NCBI GenBank assembly: GCA_046299415.1
Contig: JBKBII010000002.1
Span: 274,510-338,509, forward strand
From: JBKBII01 sp046299415
Lineage (GTDB): Bacteria; Pseudomonadota; Gammaproteobacteria; Ectothiorhodospirales; Ectothiorhodospiraceae
DNA length: 64,000 nucleotides
Direction of reading: 5' to 3'
The stretch's first letter is position 1. Each line of letters begins with the position of its first letter. The notes under the pieces were generated by a model that saw nothing but the letters and a program-made list of their open reading frames with translations, did no database searches and was not told the origin of the DNA. Shown here in pieces: positions 8,620 to 18,732 of this stretch. The position numbers and the translations under genes were made by a program.

Positions 8620-9714
8620 ATGGAGAACGACGTGATCACATTGAAGCGGCTCATGATATCCGCGGTCGTGCCCCTGCTGATGGGCGTAGCCATCGCCGAG
8701 GCCTGTACACGCGTGGTGTACCTCGGCCCCGACGACCGTATCATCACGGCCCGGTCGATGGACTGGCGCGTGGACATCGGCAGCAACCTGTGGATCTTGC
8801 CCCGCGGCATCGGGCGCGATGGCGGGACCGGCGCCAACACAGCACGTTGGACCGCACGCTACGGCAGCGTCGTCGCCACGGCCTATGACATCGCCAGTGC
8901 TGACGGTGTCAACGAAATGGGCCTCTCCGCCAACCTGTTGTGGCTGGTGGAATCCGAATACACGCCGTGGGATTCGACCGGCGCCCCGGGGCTGGCCATC
9001 TCGTTATGGGCCCAGTACATGCTGGACAACTTCGCCACCGTCGCCGAAGCCGTCGAAGACGCCAAGCGCGGCGAATACGTCGTCGTCAGCGATGCCATGC
9101 CGGGTGAAGACCGGCTCGCCACCTTGCACCTCTCGCTATCTGACGCCAGCGGCGACAGCGCCATCTTCGAATACATCGGCGGCGAACTGGTCATCCATCA
9201 CAGTCGCGATTACCAGGTCATGACCAACTCGCCCACCTTTGATCGCCAATTGGCGCTGGCGGAATACTGGAACGAGATCGGCGGTACCGTCATGCTACCC
9301 GGCACCAACCGCGCCGCTGATCGCTTTGCCCGCGCCCGCTTCTACGTCAACGCCATCCCGCAGACCGACGACCGACGCACAGCCACCGCCAGCATGTTCG
9401 GCGTCATCCGCAACGTATCCGTACCCTACGGCATCACCACCGAGAACCACCCGAACATTTCCTCGACACGCTGGCGCACCGTGTTCGACCACAAAGACCG
9501 TCTGTACTACTTCGAGTCTGCGCTGGCGCCGAATGTGTTTTGGGTGGACCTCAACGCCATCGACTTTTGCGCGGGCTGCGACGTCAAAACCCTCGCGCTC
9601 GGGCCGGATCAAGCGCGCATCCTCTCGGGCGAGGTCTCCGCGCAGTTCGAGTCTGCGCCGTCCTTCGAATTCCTCACGCTGTCCAACGTGACCACAAACC
9701 CCAGCGAACACTGA
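8620..9714 (+). CDS. Secreted linear amide C-N hydrolase (choloylglycine hydrolase family)
   Basis: A 364-residue Ntn hydrolase. The first 28 residues are a signal peptide ending AIAEA, so cleavage exposes Cys29, the expected N-terminal nucleophile of this family, followed by TRVVYLGP. Other family landmarks are ITARSMDW (Arg and Asp near the active site), GLSANLLWL, the NSP motif in VMTNSPTF, and RFARARFY. Relatives include bile salt hydrolase, penicillin V acylase and acyl-homoserine-lactone acylases, so a periplasmic amide substrate is likely but unidentified. The ATG at 8620 is acceptable; one at 8653 would also keep a signal peptide. Confidence 0.87.
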   Translation: MENDVITLKRLMISAVVPLLMGVAIAEACTRVVYLGPDDRIITARSMDWRVDIGSNLWILPRGIGRDGGTGANTARWTARYGSVVATAYDIASADGVNEMGLSANLLWLVESEYTPWDSTGAPGLAISLWAQYMLDNFATVAEAVEDAKRGEYVVVSDAMPGEDRLATLHLSLSDASGDSAIFEYIGGELVIHHSRDYQVMTNSPTFDRQLALAEYWNEIGGTVMLPGTNRAADRFARARFYVNAIPQTDDRRTATASMFGVIRNVSVPYGITTENHPNISSTRWRTVFDHKDRLYYFESALAPNVFWVDLNAIDFCAGCDVKTLALGPDQARILSGEVSAQFESAPSFEFLTLSNVTTNPSEH

Positions 9715-9997
9715 ATCAAGGAATGAGCGAGCCGTGGGCGCCTGCCCAAGCCACCGCAGCGGCGGCGATAGGCGACGTTCATCGAGCGTGCACCGGGCGC
9801 GCAAGCGTCACCTTCGGCGCCTTTGAAAACGAAAAACCGCCGCTCGGCTGCGACTGGCGTGTCGCCACACTTGACCCGCCCCGCGTCCCTGGATCTAGCC
9901 TCGACACTGGCGTGTGACGTCGGCTCGCGACAGTTGACCCTGCATACGGTGGTCGAAGCGTTGCGCGCTTCGGTGTCACCCGCCTCCGGATGCCGCG

Positions 9998-11581
9998 TTA
10001 CTCCCACTCGATGGTGGCGGGCGGTTTGCCGGAGATGTCGTAGACGACGCGTGAGATGCCGTCGATTTCGTTGATGATGCGCCGCGAGACCCGATCGAGA
10101 AATTCGTACGGCAGGTGCGCCCAGCGCGCCGTCATGAAGTCGATGGTTTCCACGGCACGCAGGGCGATCACCCAGTCGTATTTGCGGCCATCGCCCATCA
10201 CGCCCACCGAGCGCACCGGCAGGAACACGGCAAACGCCTGACTCACCTCGTCGTAGAGCTTGGCGCGGCGCAGTTCCTCGATGAATATCGCGTCGGCCCG
10301 GCGCAACAGATCGGCGTACTCCTTGCGCACCTCGCCCAATATGCGCACGCCGAGGCCGGGGCCGGGGAACGGGTGGCGATACACCATTTCGCGTGGCAGG
10401 CCGAGTTCCAGCCCAATCTTGCGCACCTCGTCCTTGAACAGCTCGCGCAGCGGCTCGACCAGCCCGAGTTTCATGTTCTCCGGCAGCCCACCCACGTTAT
10501 GGTGACTCTTGATCACGTGCGCCTTGCCGGTCTTGGAGCCAGCCGACTCGATCACGTCGGGATAGATCGTGCCCTGCGCCAGCCAGCGGGCATTGGCGAG
10601 CTTGCCAGCCTCTTCGTCGAACACCGCGACGAACTCTCGGCCAATGATCTTGCGCTTGGCTTCCGGATCCGCCTCGCCCTGCAGTGCGGTCAGAAACCGC
10701 GCCTCGGCATCCACCCGGATCACCCGCACGCCCATGTGTTCGGCAAAGGTGGCCATCACCTGGTCGCCTTCGTGCAGACGCAGCAGGCCGTTGTCGACAA
10801 ACACACACGTCAGCTGATCGCCGATGGCGCGATGCAACAGGGCAGCGACGACCGACGAATCGACGCCGCCCGACAGTCCCAGAACGACTTCATCGCTCCC
10901 GACCTGCGCACGCACGCGCTCGATCAGGTCGTCGACGATATTCGCGGGCGTCCAGCTGTTCTGGCAAGCACAGATCTCGTGAACGAAGCGCTCGATCATG
11001 CGTTGACCTTGCGCGGTATGCGTTACTTCCGGGTGGAACTGAACGCCGTAGAACTGTCGATCCTCGTCGGCCATGCCGGCGATCGGCGCGTTGTCGGTCG
11101 AGGCCATCACCTTGAAGCCCGGCGGCAATCCGGCTACGTGATCGCCATGGCTCATCCACACGTCGAGCATGCCAAAGCCTTCGGCCGTGGTGCGGTCTTC
11201 GATATCGCGCAGCAGGCGCGTGTGCCCGCGCGCGCGCACTTCGGCATGCCCAAACTCGCGATGCGCCGATGCCTCGACGCGCCCACCGAGTTGAGCAGCC
11301 ATCGTCTGCATGCCATAGCAAATTCCGAGCACCGGCACACCCAGCTCGAAAACAGCATCTGGCGCCCTGGGTGTGCCGGGATCTCCGGCGGTCACCGATT
11401 CCGGCCCGCCCGAGAGCACGATGCCGGTCGGGGCGAATTCCCGCACAAAGGCGTCGTCGGCATCCCAGGGATGGATCTCGGAGTAGACCCCCGCCTCACG
11501 CACACGGCGGGCGATCAGCTGGGTGTACTGCGAGCCAAAATCGAGAACGAGGATGCGGTGCGCGTGAAGATCGGTGTTCAT
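9998..11581 (-). CDS. guaA: GMP synthase (glutamine-hydrolysing)
   Basis: Makes GMP from XMP, ATP and glutamine. The 527-residue protein has the class I glutamine amidotransferase domain first (LDFGSQYTQLIARRVRE, nucleophile in GICYGMQ, FHPEVTHT), then the ATP pyrophosphatase P-loop GLSGGVDSSV, then the dimerisation domain with the terminus PPATIEWE. The start at 11581 is set by GGAG six bases upstream; the upstream extension in the same frame is unrelated. guaB lies 360 bases upstream on the same strand, giving the usual guaBA order, though the gap is longer than in most genomes. Confidence 0.97.
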   Translation of the reverse strand: MNTDLHAHRILVLDFGSQYTQLIARRVREAGVYSEIHPWDADDAFVREFAPTGIVLSGGPESVTAGDPGTPRAPDAVFELGVPVLGICYGMQTMAAQLGGRVEASAHREFGHAEVRARGHTRLLRDIEDRTTAEGFGMLDVWMSHGDHVAGLPPGFKVMASTDNAPIAGMADEDRQFYGVQFHPEVTHTAQGQRMIERFVHEICACQNSWTPANIVDDLIERVRAQVGSDEVVLGLSGGVDSSVVAALLHRAIGDQLTCVFVDNGLLRLHEGDQVMATFAEHMGVRVIRVDAEARFLTALQGEADPEAKRKIIGREFVAVFDEEAGKLANARWLAQGTIYPDVIESAGSKTGKAHVIKSHHNVGGLPENMKLGLVEPLRELFKDEVRKIGLELGLPREMVYRHPFPGPGLGVRILGEVRKEYADLLRRADAIFIEELRRAKLYDEVSQAFAVFLPVRSVGVMGDGRKYDWVIALRAVETIDFMTARWAHLPYEFLDRVSRRIINEIDGISRVVYDISGKPPATIEWE

Positions 11582-11940
11582 GGACTGCTCCGGGTCGGGC
11601 CTAAGTCGGCTCACGGACGTTGGTGACTTTTTATCAGCGAATATCACACGCGAGCTGCACTCATCGTCGGTCGAACCACGGCGTACCGGCGCTCACAGTC
11701 GCCGCGGGCGCGATGTCGCACTTCTGTTTTGCCTCGCGCTGGAGCCCACGGCACTCGATGCACCGCAAAAAATCAGCAGGACGCGACCCCAGCGCGGCCC
11801 GAATTCACGCAACCGGTAGCTCACGCGTCCATCGACGCGCCGACCCGTATCGCCAACGACGTCGATCGGGCCGCTCAACGGTCGCCCTTCGCCGCGTAAC
11901 GACTCACAGCGACTCACGCCCTGATCGACGTACGACGCGC
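11582..11940. other. Intergenic region between guaB and guaA
   Basis: No gene is convincing in these 359 bases. guaA could be read through from guaB or have its own promoter here; neither a clear terminator nor a clear promoter is visible. Confidence 0.35.
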
Positions 11941-13398
11941 TCAATCGATCCGGTAGTTCGGTGCTTCCTTGGTGATCGTCACGTCGTGCACGTGGCTCTC
12001 GCGCATCCCGGCGGTCGTCACGCGAACGAAGCGCGCACGTTCGTGCAAAGTTGCAAGATCCGCCGCACCCACGTAGCCCATGGACGATCGCACACCGCCG
12101 ATCAGCTGATAAAGAATGGCAGAGATCGGTCCTTTGTACGGCACTCGGCCCTCAATGCCCTCCGGCACGAATTTGTCCGCGCCCGAGCCCTCCTGAAAAT
12201 AACGATCGGACGAGCCCTGCTGCATCGCACCCAATGAGCCCATGCCGCGATAGCTCTTATACGAGCGGCCCTGGTACAGCTCAACCTCGCCGGGCGCCTC
12301 TTCGGTACCCGCCAGCAGGGAGCCGAGCATCACGCAATCCGCTCCCGCAGCCAACGCCTTGGCGAAATCGCCGGAAAAGCGGATACCGCCATCGGCAATG
12401 ACCGGGATACCTCGACCTTTCAAGGCCGCCGCAACATCAGAAATCGCCGTGATCTGCGGCACGCCAACACCCGCGACGATTCGAGTCGTGCAGATCGATC
12501 CCGGCCCAATCCCCACCTTCACGCCGTCGGCGCCCACATCGACAAGCGCCAAGGCCGCTTCCGCCGTCGCGATATTGCCACCGACCACCGGCAGATCAGG
12601 GTACTCCCGCTTGACCCAGGCCACCCGATCAAGCACGCCCTGGGAGTGCCCATGCGCGGTGTCAACGACCACCAGATCAACCCCGGCCTCGACCAACGCC
12701 GCAACCCGTTCATCGGTACCGGCGCCGACGCCCACCGCTGCGCCCACACGCAAGCGGCCCGCCCCGTCTTTCGACGCCAGCGGGTGCTCGGTGGATTTTT
12801 GAATGTCCTTGACCGTCACCATGCCGCGCAACTCGAAACGACCGTTGACGACGAGGAGCTTCTCGATGCGATGCTGATGCAACAGCGCCATGACCTCGTC
12901 GCGGCTGGCGCCTTCATGAACAGTGACAAGGCGTGGCTTTGGTGTCATCACCTCGGTAATCGGCGCGTCCATTCGCGTCTCGAAGCGCAGGTCACGCGAG
13001 GTCACGATTCCGACCAACTCGGTACCGTCGACCACCGGGACGCCCGAGATGCCATGCTCCCGCGTCAAACGAACGACTTCACCGACCGTGGCCCGTGGTG
13101 TTGTCGTTATCGGATCGACGATAACGCCCGATTCGTATTTTTTTACACGCCGGACCTCACGTGCCTGTGCCTCAATACTCAGGTTCTTGTGAACGATGCC
13201 GATGCCGCCTTCCTGCGCGATGGCAATCGCCAATCGCGCCTCGGTCACGGTATCCATTGCCGCCGACAAAATCGGCATCGAGACCTCGATACCGCGGGCG
13301 ACACAGGTGCGCAGATCGACGTCTTTCGGCATGACCTTAGAATGGCCGGGCACGAGCAGAACGTCGTCAAAGGTGAGGGCTTCCGAGATGATATTCAC
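11941..13398 (-). CDS. guaB: IMP dehydrogenase
   Basis: Catalyses the NAD-dependent oxidation of IMP to XMP, the committed step of guanine nucleotide synthesis. The 485-residue protein has the N-terminal ALTFDDVLLVPG signature, two CBS domains (about residues 90-205), the catalytic loop GIGPGSICTTR with the active-site Cys, and the flap region YRGMGSLGAM. The GTG start at 13398 is chosen: GGAG lies six bases upstream and homologues begin at this point. A longer frame reaches 13485 but adds only low-quality sequence. It pairs with guaA. Confidence 0.97.
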   Translation of the reverse strand: MNIISEALTFDDVLLVPGHSKVMPKDVDLRTCVARGIEVSMPILSAAMDTVTEARLAIAIAQEGGIGIVHKNLSIEAQAREVRRVKKYESGVIVDPITTTPRATVGEVVRLTREHGISGVPVVDGTELVGIVTSRDLRFETRMDAPITEVMTPKPRLVTVHEGASRDEVMALLHQHRIEKLLVVNGRFELRGMVTVKDIQKSTEHPLASKDGAGRLRVGAAVGVGAGTDERVAALVEAGVDLVVVDTAHGHSQGVLDRVAWVKREYPDLPVVGGNIATAEAALALVDVGADGVKVGIGPGSICTTRIVAGVGVPQITAISDVAAALKGRGIPVIADGGIRFSGDFAKALAAGADCVMLGSLLAGTEEAPGEVELYQGRSYKSYRGMGSLGAMQQGSSDRYFQEGSGADKFVPEGIEGRVPYKGPISAILYQLIGGVRSSMGYVGAADLATLHERARFVRVTTAGMRESHVHDVTITKEAPNYRID

Positions 13399-14169
13399 TT
13401 GAGTCTCCGCGTGGCCTGCGGCTGTCCGCATACGCGCAGCACCTACACCCGATCCTGGCTTTTGATCGTCACCGCCGCTGCACATCGAGCGTCAGGCATA
13501 ACGACAAAGCGCCGTTCGAGCGCGCAACAGGCGAAGGCGCGAACGCATCGCCATGAGCATCCCGTGCAGACAACCCCGGCGACACCCGGCCAAAGCGTTG
13601 ACAAGCCCCGACAGCGCGTGCGTTTACGCGGACAATGCCAATTCGTGATTGTATCGGATGCGGCTGCGTCTCGTGACGTTGGCGAAAAATCAATCGGATC
13701 AGCGATAGGGAATATCCTTCAGTCGGCAAAGAGCATTTCGCGCCAGATGCGCAGCCGCGGCGCTTGATCGAATGAGCAAGCGTTTCAGCCCCCAATGATG
13801 AACATCGGTGGGCGCGCAGTCTCGCACGGAGCCTGCAAAAAAGCAGAGTGAGTGCCTGATTCAACAGCACCGCCCGATTCAAGCCGCATCAAACAGACAC
13901 CACGAAGCCGCAGGCGCAACGGCATTCTCAGCGCAGCGCCACAAGCTTGGCGTCGCGCGCACAGTCGACGTCAACGGCCCAAACAGGAACAATCACCAAG
14001 CGATCACAATACAAGCCAGCCGCAGCAGCCACGATGCCAATCCGGCGCACAAAGGCGGCGCCAAACCGCTTCATTCGAGCACATTCTGCATCAGCATCTC
14101 GACGGCCACCGCGTGCCGGGAACGGCCGGCTTGATCAACCCATCACGTTGACCCGGAATTACAACGCCC
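13399..14169. other. Intergenic region between guaB and xseA
   Basis: The two flanking genes diverge, so both promoters should be in these 770 bases. I find no gene; open frames here have no recognisable domain. Confidence 0.4.
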
Positions 14170-15699
14170 ATGGCCCGAACGCCCCGCCCACGACCGGCTT
14201 ACCTTGGCGATCGTAACGAACTCGCCGACACTCACGATCACCCACTGAGTGTTGCCGAACTCAATCGCGAAGTCGAACGACTGCTGTTCAACACACTCGG
14301 CCTCGTCTACGTCGAGGGCGAAGTTGCCGGCAAGCGCGCTTATCCATCCGGACACGTGTATTTCACATTGAAGGACGCGGAAGCCACGGTCTCTTGCGTA
14401 CTGTTTCGTACACGAAGGAGCCGCGCCGCCGACTTTACCGACGGCGATCTCGTCAGGCTGCGCGCCAAACCCAGTCTTTACACCGCACGAGGGCAGTTTC
14501 AACTGGTGGTCGAAAGCGTCGAGCCCGCGGGTGCCGGCGCGCTGCTCGCGGCGTTTGAAGCCCTCAGACAAAAGTTGCTTAAGGAAGGCCTGTTCGACGC
14601 CGACCGCAAACGCAGTCTGCCGCGATTCGTGCATCGGCTCGGGGTTATTACGAGTCCACAAGGGGACGTGCGCCACGACATCGCGCGCACGCTCGCGCGA
14701 CGCTTCCCGCTGTTGCTGCCGTTCAAACTCTATCCCTGTGCGGTCCAGGGGGCGCGTGCTGCGCCGCAAATCGTCGCCACCATCGAGCAGGCCAACAGCG
14801 ACGCCTTTTGCGACGTATTGATCATCGCCCGCGGCGGCGGCTCGCTCGAAGACCTCTGGGCGTTCAACGAAGAAATCGTCGTCCGCGCCGTCGCCAACTC
14901 GGCGATCCCCATCGTAAGCGGTGTTGGCCACGAAACAGACACCACCCTGACCGACTTCGCCGCCGATCTGCGCGCACCAACGCCGACCGGCGCCGCCGAG
15001 GCTGTAAGCCCCGATCAAAAAGAACTCCGTGCCCGAATTCAGGTTCTCGCACAACGTGCCCGCCGCCAGGCCGAGCGCGCCACACAGCAACTCCAAGAGC
15101 GTCTGGGGCAGATCGAACGCCGTCTCGATCTCCAGCATCCACGCCGCAACGTCGAATATCACGCACAACGGATCGACGATCTCGCCATGCGCATCGAGCG
15201 ACTACTGCGCCGCAGGCTTGCTGAGCAACAGGTGCGCCTCAAGCAACTCGCCGATCGCCATCGCCGCAATCACCCGCTGCGACAGATCCAATCCATGCGC
15301 GAAAACCTCGCGCGTTACGCGCGCCGCCTGCCAAAGCGTGCTCACGAGCACATCGAGCAAGAGCGCTCAAGCCTGGACCAACTGACGCTGCGCCTGCGCA
15401 GGATTCATCGGCAGATCGATATGGACCTCATCGCACATGACCGAGGCATCAAACGCCTCGATCGCCGTCTACGCACCGCAGGCCTCAACACGCGCAACGA
15501 CGCTAGCAATCGCTTGCACGCCTTGATACGCGCACTCGCAGCGCTCAGCCCATTGGCCGTCGTCGATCGCGGCTACGCGATCGTGCGCAACAGCGAGGGC
15601 CGAGTCATCTCAAGAACCGACCAAGCGCCAATCGGAGCCGCTCTACAAATCACGCTCAGCGACGGCGCTATTGATGTTCGTGTCGAGGATCGACGCTGA
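14170..15699 (+). CDS. xseA: Exodeoxyribonuclease VII large subunit
   Basis: Large subunit of the single-strand-specific nuclease used in mismatch repair and DNA clean-up. The 509-residue protein has the OB-fold at about 25-125 (VSELNREVERLL-like start, VEGEVAGKRAYPSGHVYFTLKD), the catalytic core with GVITSPQGDVRHDI, ARGGGSLEDLWAFNE and GVGHETDTTLTDFAADLRAPTP, and a long coiled-coil region (about 280-430) before the C-terminal GYAIV strand. The small subunit XseB is not in the window, as is common. Divergence from guaB is typical for gammaproteobacteria. The first ATG gives a slightly long N-terminus. Confidence 0.97.
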   Translation: MARTPRPRPAYLGDRNELADTHDHPLSVAELNREVERLLFNTLGLVYVEGEVAGKRAYPSGHVYFTLKDAEATVSCVLFRTRRSRAADFTDGDLVRLRAKPSLYTARGQFQLVVESVEPAGAGALLAAFEALRQKLLKEGLFDADRKRSLPRFVHRLGVITSPQGDVRHDIARTLARRFPLLLPFKLYPCAVQGARAAPQIVATIEQANSDAFCDVLIIARGGGSLEDLWAFNEEIVVRAVANSAIPIVSGVGHETDTTLTDFAADLRAPTPTGAAEAVSPDQKELRARIQVLAQRARRQAERATQQLQERLGQIERRLDLQHPRRNVEYHAQRIDDLAMRIERLLRRRLAEQQVRLKQLADRHRRNHPLRQIQSMRENLARYARRLPKRAHEHIEQERSSLDQLTLRLRRIHRQIDMDLIAHDRGIKRLDRRLRTAGLNTRNDASNRLHALIRALAALSPLAVVDRGYAIVRNSEGRVISRTDQAPIGAALQITLSDGAIDVRVEDRR

Positions 15700-16097
15700 C
15701 ATCAAGCCGCCACATGCCGCCACATATCGAGATAGAACGAGCGAATCTCGCATGAACTCCGCCCGCTTCTCGGCAACGACAAACGGATCAAGACTGACCA
15801 GCTGCGAAGCCGAGCCGAGCGAATACCCACTTCACCGAATGCCGCGCCACGCGATACGAGCGACTTGAGCGAAGCCGGCCCAAGACAGCGGCTGCGTTAT
15901 CCAACGTCCTGATTAAAATCGCGCTCGACCGACACCGCCGTGCGACAGTCTTTCGATGACGGCCCATTCAAAAGAATGACTCGGCGTTTGGCGTTCCCAG
16001 CCCAGCCGCACTCGCCTGCTGGATTCCGTTCAGGCTGCGCGCAACTCATGAAGTCGCCGCCAGTTCGATCCAGGACACTTCGCGGCAACACGCGCGA
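15700..16097. other. Intergenic region between xseA and the HAD phosphatase gene
   Basis: The flanking genes converge. I see no gene and no strong hairpin in these 398 bases. Confidence 0.35.
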
Positions 16098-16898
16098 TCA
16101 AGCCATTTTTGACTGTGCTGCCGCATGCCAAGCTCGCAACGCTCCAAGCCCGACGCGGCCCTCTGGCAGTTCAACCGGTGGGAGGCCCGCAAGATGATGC
16201 GCCGGCGCCTCGCCACAACCCAAACCATTGAGTACCGCAACCGCACCCGAGAAATCCTGAGCAGCCGTGTACGGATTGATTGTCACGACTGTCGCCACAT
16301 CAGCTGCCAGTGCCGCCCGCAAGCCATTCTCGGAATCCTCGAGGGCCAGCGTCTCACGGGCATCGAGATTCAGCGCAGAAAGCGCGTAGTGATAAATATC
16401 GGGCGCTGGTTTTTTCGCCGCAACGATATCCCCGGCGGCGATAACCTCAAACATCTCAAAGGCAACCGCTCCGAGTGCCGGCGCGACCGACGCCTTCAGC
16501 AACGCATCGACGTTTGCCGGCGTTGTCGTCGTCACGACTGCGAGTCTCACACCGCTGTCCCACGCCTCACGCAGTAACGCTGCAACACCTGGCCGCAACG
16601 GAATCCCGCCAGCCTCGAGCAATGCGACGTAGTGCCGCGTCTTCGCGGCATGCAACCCGCGGATCAAGTCATCGAGATCGTCGCGCTCGAGCCAATCCGG
16701 ATGATCCTCGGCAAGATAGGCGCGAATCCGCTCCTTACCACCGGTGACGCGCAGCAACGCACCATAGCGCTCGACCGACCACTGCCAATCGAGGCCAGCC
16801 TCCGCAAACGCGGCGTTGAACGCGGGCCGGTGGCCATCGCGCTCGGTATCGGCAAGCGTACCGTCAACATCCCACAACAACGCGCGCAGTTCGCTCAC
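16098..16898 (-). CDS. HAD-family phosphatase, CbbY/Gph-like
   Basis: A 266-residue haloacid dehalogenase superfamily hydrolase. It has motif I LLWDVDGTLAD (nucleophile Asp10, acid/base Asp12), motif II TTTT in VVTTTTPANVD, motif III Lys in AAKKPAPDIY and motif IV ALEDSENGLRAA. The helical cap between motif I and II is of the CbbY/beta-phosphoglucomutase type. CbbY hydrolyses the Rubisco inhibitor xylulose-1,5-bisphosphate in some autotrophs, which would suit a sulfur-oxidising autotroph, but no Rubisco genes are nearby, so the substrate remains open. Confidence 0.85.
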   Translation of the reverse strand: MSELRALLWDVDGTLADTERDGHRPAFNAAFAEAGLDWQWSVERYGALLRVTGGKERIRAYLAEDHPDWLERDDLDDLIRGLHAAKTRHYVALLEAGGIPLRPGVAALLREAWDSGVRLAVVTTTTPANVDALLKASVAPALGAVAFEMFEVIAAGDIVAAKKPAPDIYHYALSALNLDARETLALEDSENGLRAALAADVATVVTINPYTAAQDFSGAVAVLNGLGCGEAPAHHLAGLPPVELPEGRVGLGALRAWHAAAQSKMA

Positions 16899-17949
16899 AT
16901 CGAGCCCCTCGTTCTTCGATAGATCATGGACACCACTCCAGCGAACGATAACGCAGCGACCGCCCCACGCGCGTTCGAACCCTCATCGCGCCAGACGAGA
17001 TCGCAAAAGCCGAAAGGCCAACAACCGAACAAAACAAGCGGACGACAAACGGTGTAGCCGATGTGTAAGCATCAATGCCGAGGGCAAACGCGGCCCGTCA
17101 ATGCGCCGTGACTGCCAAGCGAGCGACGTCTGCGCATGGCCAGCGCCGGCGGTCAGAACCGCGCGCCTCGGTCATCGACCCATCCACGCCGTAATAACCC
17201 TGTCATCGGACCGCCCTAAACACGGCGCATGAATCTAGTCAGCCGAATAGAACGATTCCTGCCGACGGCTGCAGGCCCAAAGCGCTCTCGAATCCCTCAG
17301 GCAAGCTCGATCGCCGTTTCACAAACACAAACCCTACACCCTACGACCCCGGGCAAGGAGTTGCCGAACGAGTGAAACTTTGTTACAAACCCGCGCCGTT
17401 TTGCGTGATCCAAAACAACAGGGGAGCGGCCTCGATGGGCGCCCGTCACGCGACAACCGATTCGGCAGGCCGTTCGGAGACGCGAATCCGTCGCGATCAA
17501 GGGCGCGATCGAGATTGTCCCAGGTCGTAAGTATCGTTCGGCGATAACCGGAGTCACAAATACCCAAGATTGCCTGACCATCAATTTCCAACGCCCGAGC
17601 CTGTCCAGACACGAGGCTGCCCAAACCCGAGGCTGTCCAAACCCGAGGATGCCGCAGCCGAGTGAGGCCAGGTTCAGGCAACGCAATATCCGGCCGCTCG
17701 CGCGAAATCGCGAAGACGGATCCACGACCGACGATCGCCTCCGGCGACAGATATCAAACCGCCGCAGTTCGAGCGGCCCGACAGGTTCAACGATTCAGCC
17801 GTGCACCGCGCGAGGAGAACCAGACAGCACAACGACTTCAACAGGCAGCGTGGTCGCCGAACACGCCTAGTCGGACCCCAGCGCGGCCCAGCACGAAAAG
17901 CCCATCCGATACATCCGCCCCACCCTTCTTCTAGTCAAGGAGTGTACCC
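16899..17949. other. Long intergenic region upstream of dksA
   Basis: About 1,050 bases without a convincing gene or tRNA. It contains a degenerate 16-base tandem repeat at 17594-17657 and presumably the dksA promoter. Open frames of up to 142 codons exist but show no domain, no ribosome site and unusual composition. Confidence 0.4.
17594..17657. repeat. Four tandem copies of a 16-base unit
   Basis: Units start at 17594, 17610, 17626 and 17642. The clearest is CCCGAGGCTGTCCAAA; the others differ at one to seven positions. The array ends about 290 bases before dksA. It could be a minisatellite-type repeat; no regulator is known for it. Confidence 0.55.
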
Positions 17950-18426
17950 GTGGCACAAACCTCTCGCGCGGCAAAATCCAAAGATCAAAACCAACCTGCT
18001 CCATCATCGAGCCACATGGTGACCGGCGGCCTCGCGCCTTACCAAGTTGGCGAAGACGAGGAGTACATGAGCGCCGCACAGCTCGCGCATTTTCGCGAAC
18101 TGCTCCTGCGCTGGAAGCGTGAATTGATGGAAGAGGTCGATCGCACGGTCGGGCACATGCGCCAGGACGCGGCCAACTTTGCAGACCCGGCGGATCGCGC
18201 CACTCAAGAAGAAGAATTCGGCCTCGAGCTCCGCGCACGCGACCGCGAGCGCAAACTCTGCAAGAAGATCGACGAAGCTCTGCGCCGCATCGACGCCGGC
18301 GACTACGGCTGGTGCGAATCCTGCGGTGTCGAAATCGGCATTCGGCGTTTGGAAGTTCGGCCGACTGCGACACTGTGCATCGACTGCAAGACCATCGCCG
18401 AAATCAAAGAACGGCAAATGGCCTGA
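17950..18426 (+). CDS. dksA: RNA polymerase-binding transcription factor DksA
   Basis: Cofactor of ppGpp in the stringent response; it inserts a coiled coil into the secondary channel of RNA polymerase. The 158-residue protein shows the coiled-coil with the tip acidic pair in FADPADRATQEEEFGLELRARDRERK and the C4 zinc finger CESC...CIDC. The GTG start is supported by AAGGAG seven bases upstream; the first 30 residues are a low-complexity extension also seen in other DksA proteins. gluQ follows, the standard arrangement. Confidence 0.97.
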   Translation: MAQTSRAAKSKDQNQPAPSSSHMVTGGLAPYQVGEDEEYMSAAQLAHFRELLLRWKRELMEEVDRTVGHMRQDAANFADPADRATQEEEFGLELRARDRERKLCKKIDEALRRIDAGDYGWCESCGVEIGIRRLEVRPTATLCIDCKTIAEIKERQMA

Positions 18427-18732
18427 TCTGCAGCCCGCGCGTCGAGAGACCCGCAGGCACGCCGGCAAAACTCCAGTGCATCTTCGATCCCGCTTCGTCA
18501 TGCTCAAGGAGAGGCCGAGCAAGTGTCTACACAGGCGCATCGCTGTATTGCGCGGCGCTCGCATTGAACGCCACGCCCCACGGCAAGCGCGCGCCCATCA
18601 GCGTTTACCAATGACTCGCGGGCTCGATCGTCGTCTCGTCAGGCATCGCGACCGAAGCGAGTCGTCGCCGCAGGATTTGCGGCAACAGCCCCAAAAGCAC
18701 ACGCGACCGTGGCGGCAGGGACTGTGTTACCC
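18427..18732. other. Gap between dksA and gluQ
   Basis: 306 bases with no recognisable gene. In many relatives gluQ is read from the dksA promoter; no strong hairpin interrupts the gap here. Confidence 0.35.

Noticed and set aside
10115..11626. A 503-codon open frame antisense to guaA
   Set aside because: The minus-strand frame encodes a complete GMP synthase; the antisense frame is a by-product of high GC and has no domain.
12646..13767. A 373-codon open frame antisense to guaB
   Set aside because: Most of it overlaps a complete IMP dehydrogenase gene on the other strand and it shows no recognisable motif.
14143..15168. A 341-codon frame antisense to xseA
   Set aside because: xseA is intact with all motifs on the plus strand; the antisense frame has no motif.
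17297..17725. A 142-codon minus-strand frame upstream of dksA
   Set aside because: It overlaps the tandem repeat, has no ribosome site or domain, and an unlikely residue composition.
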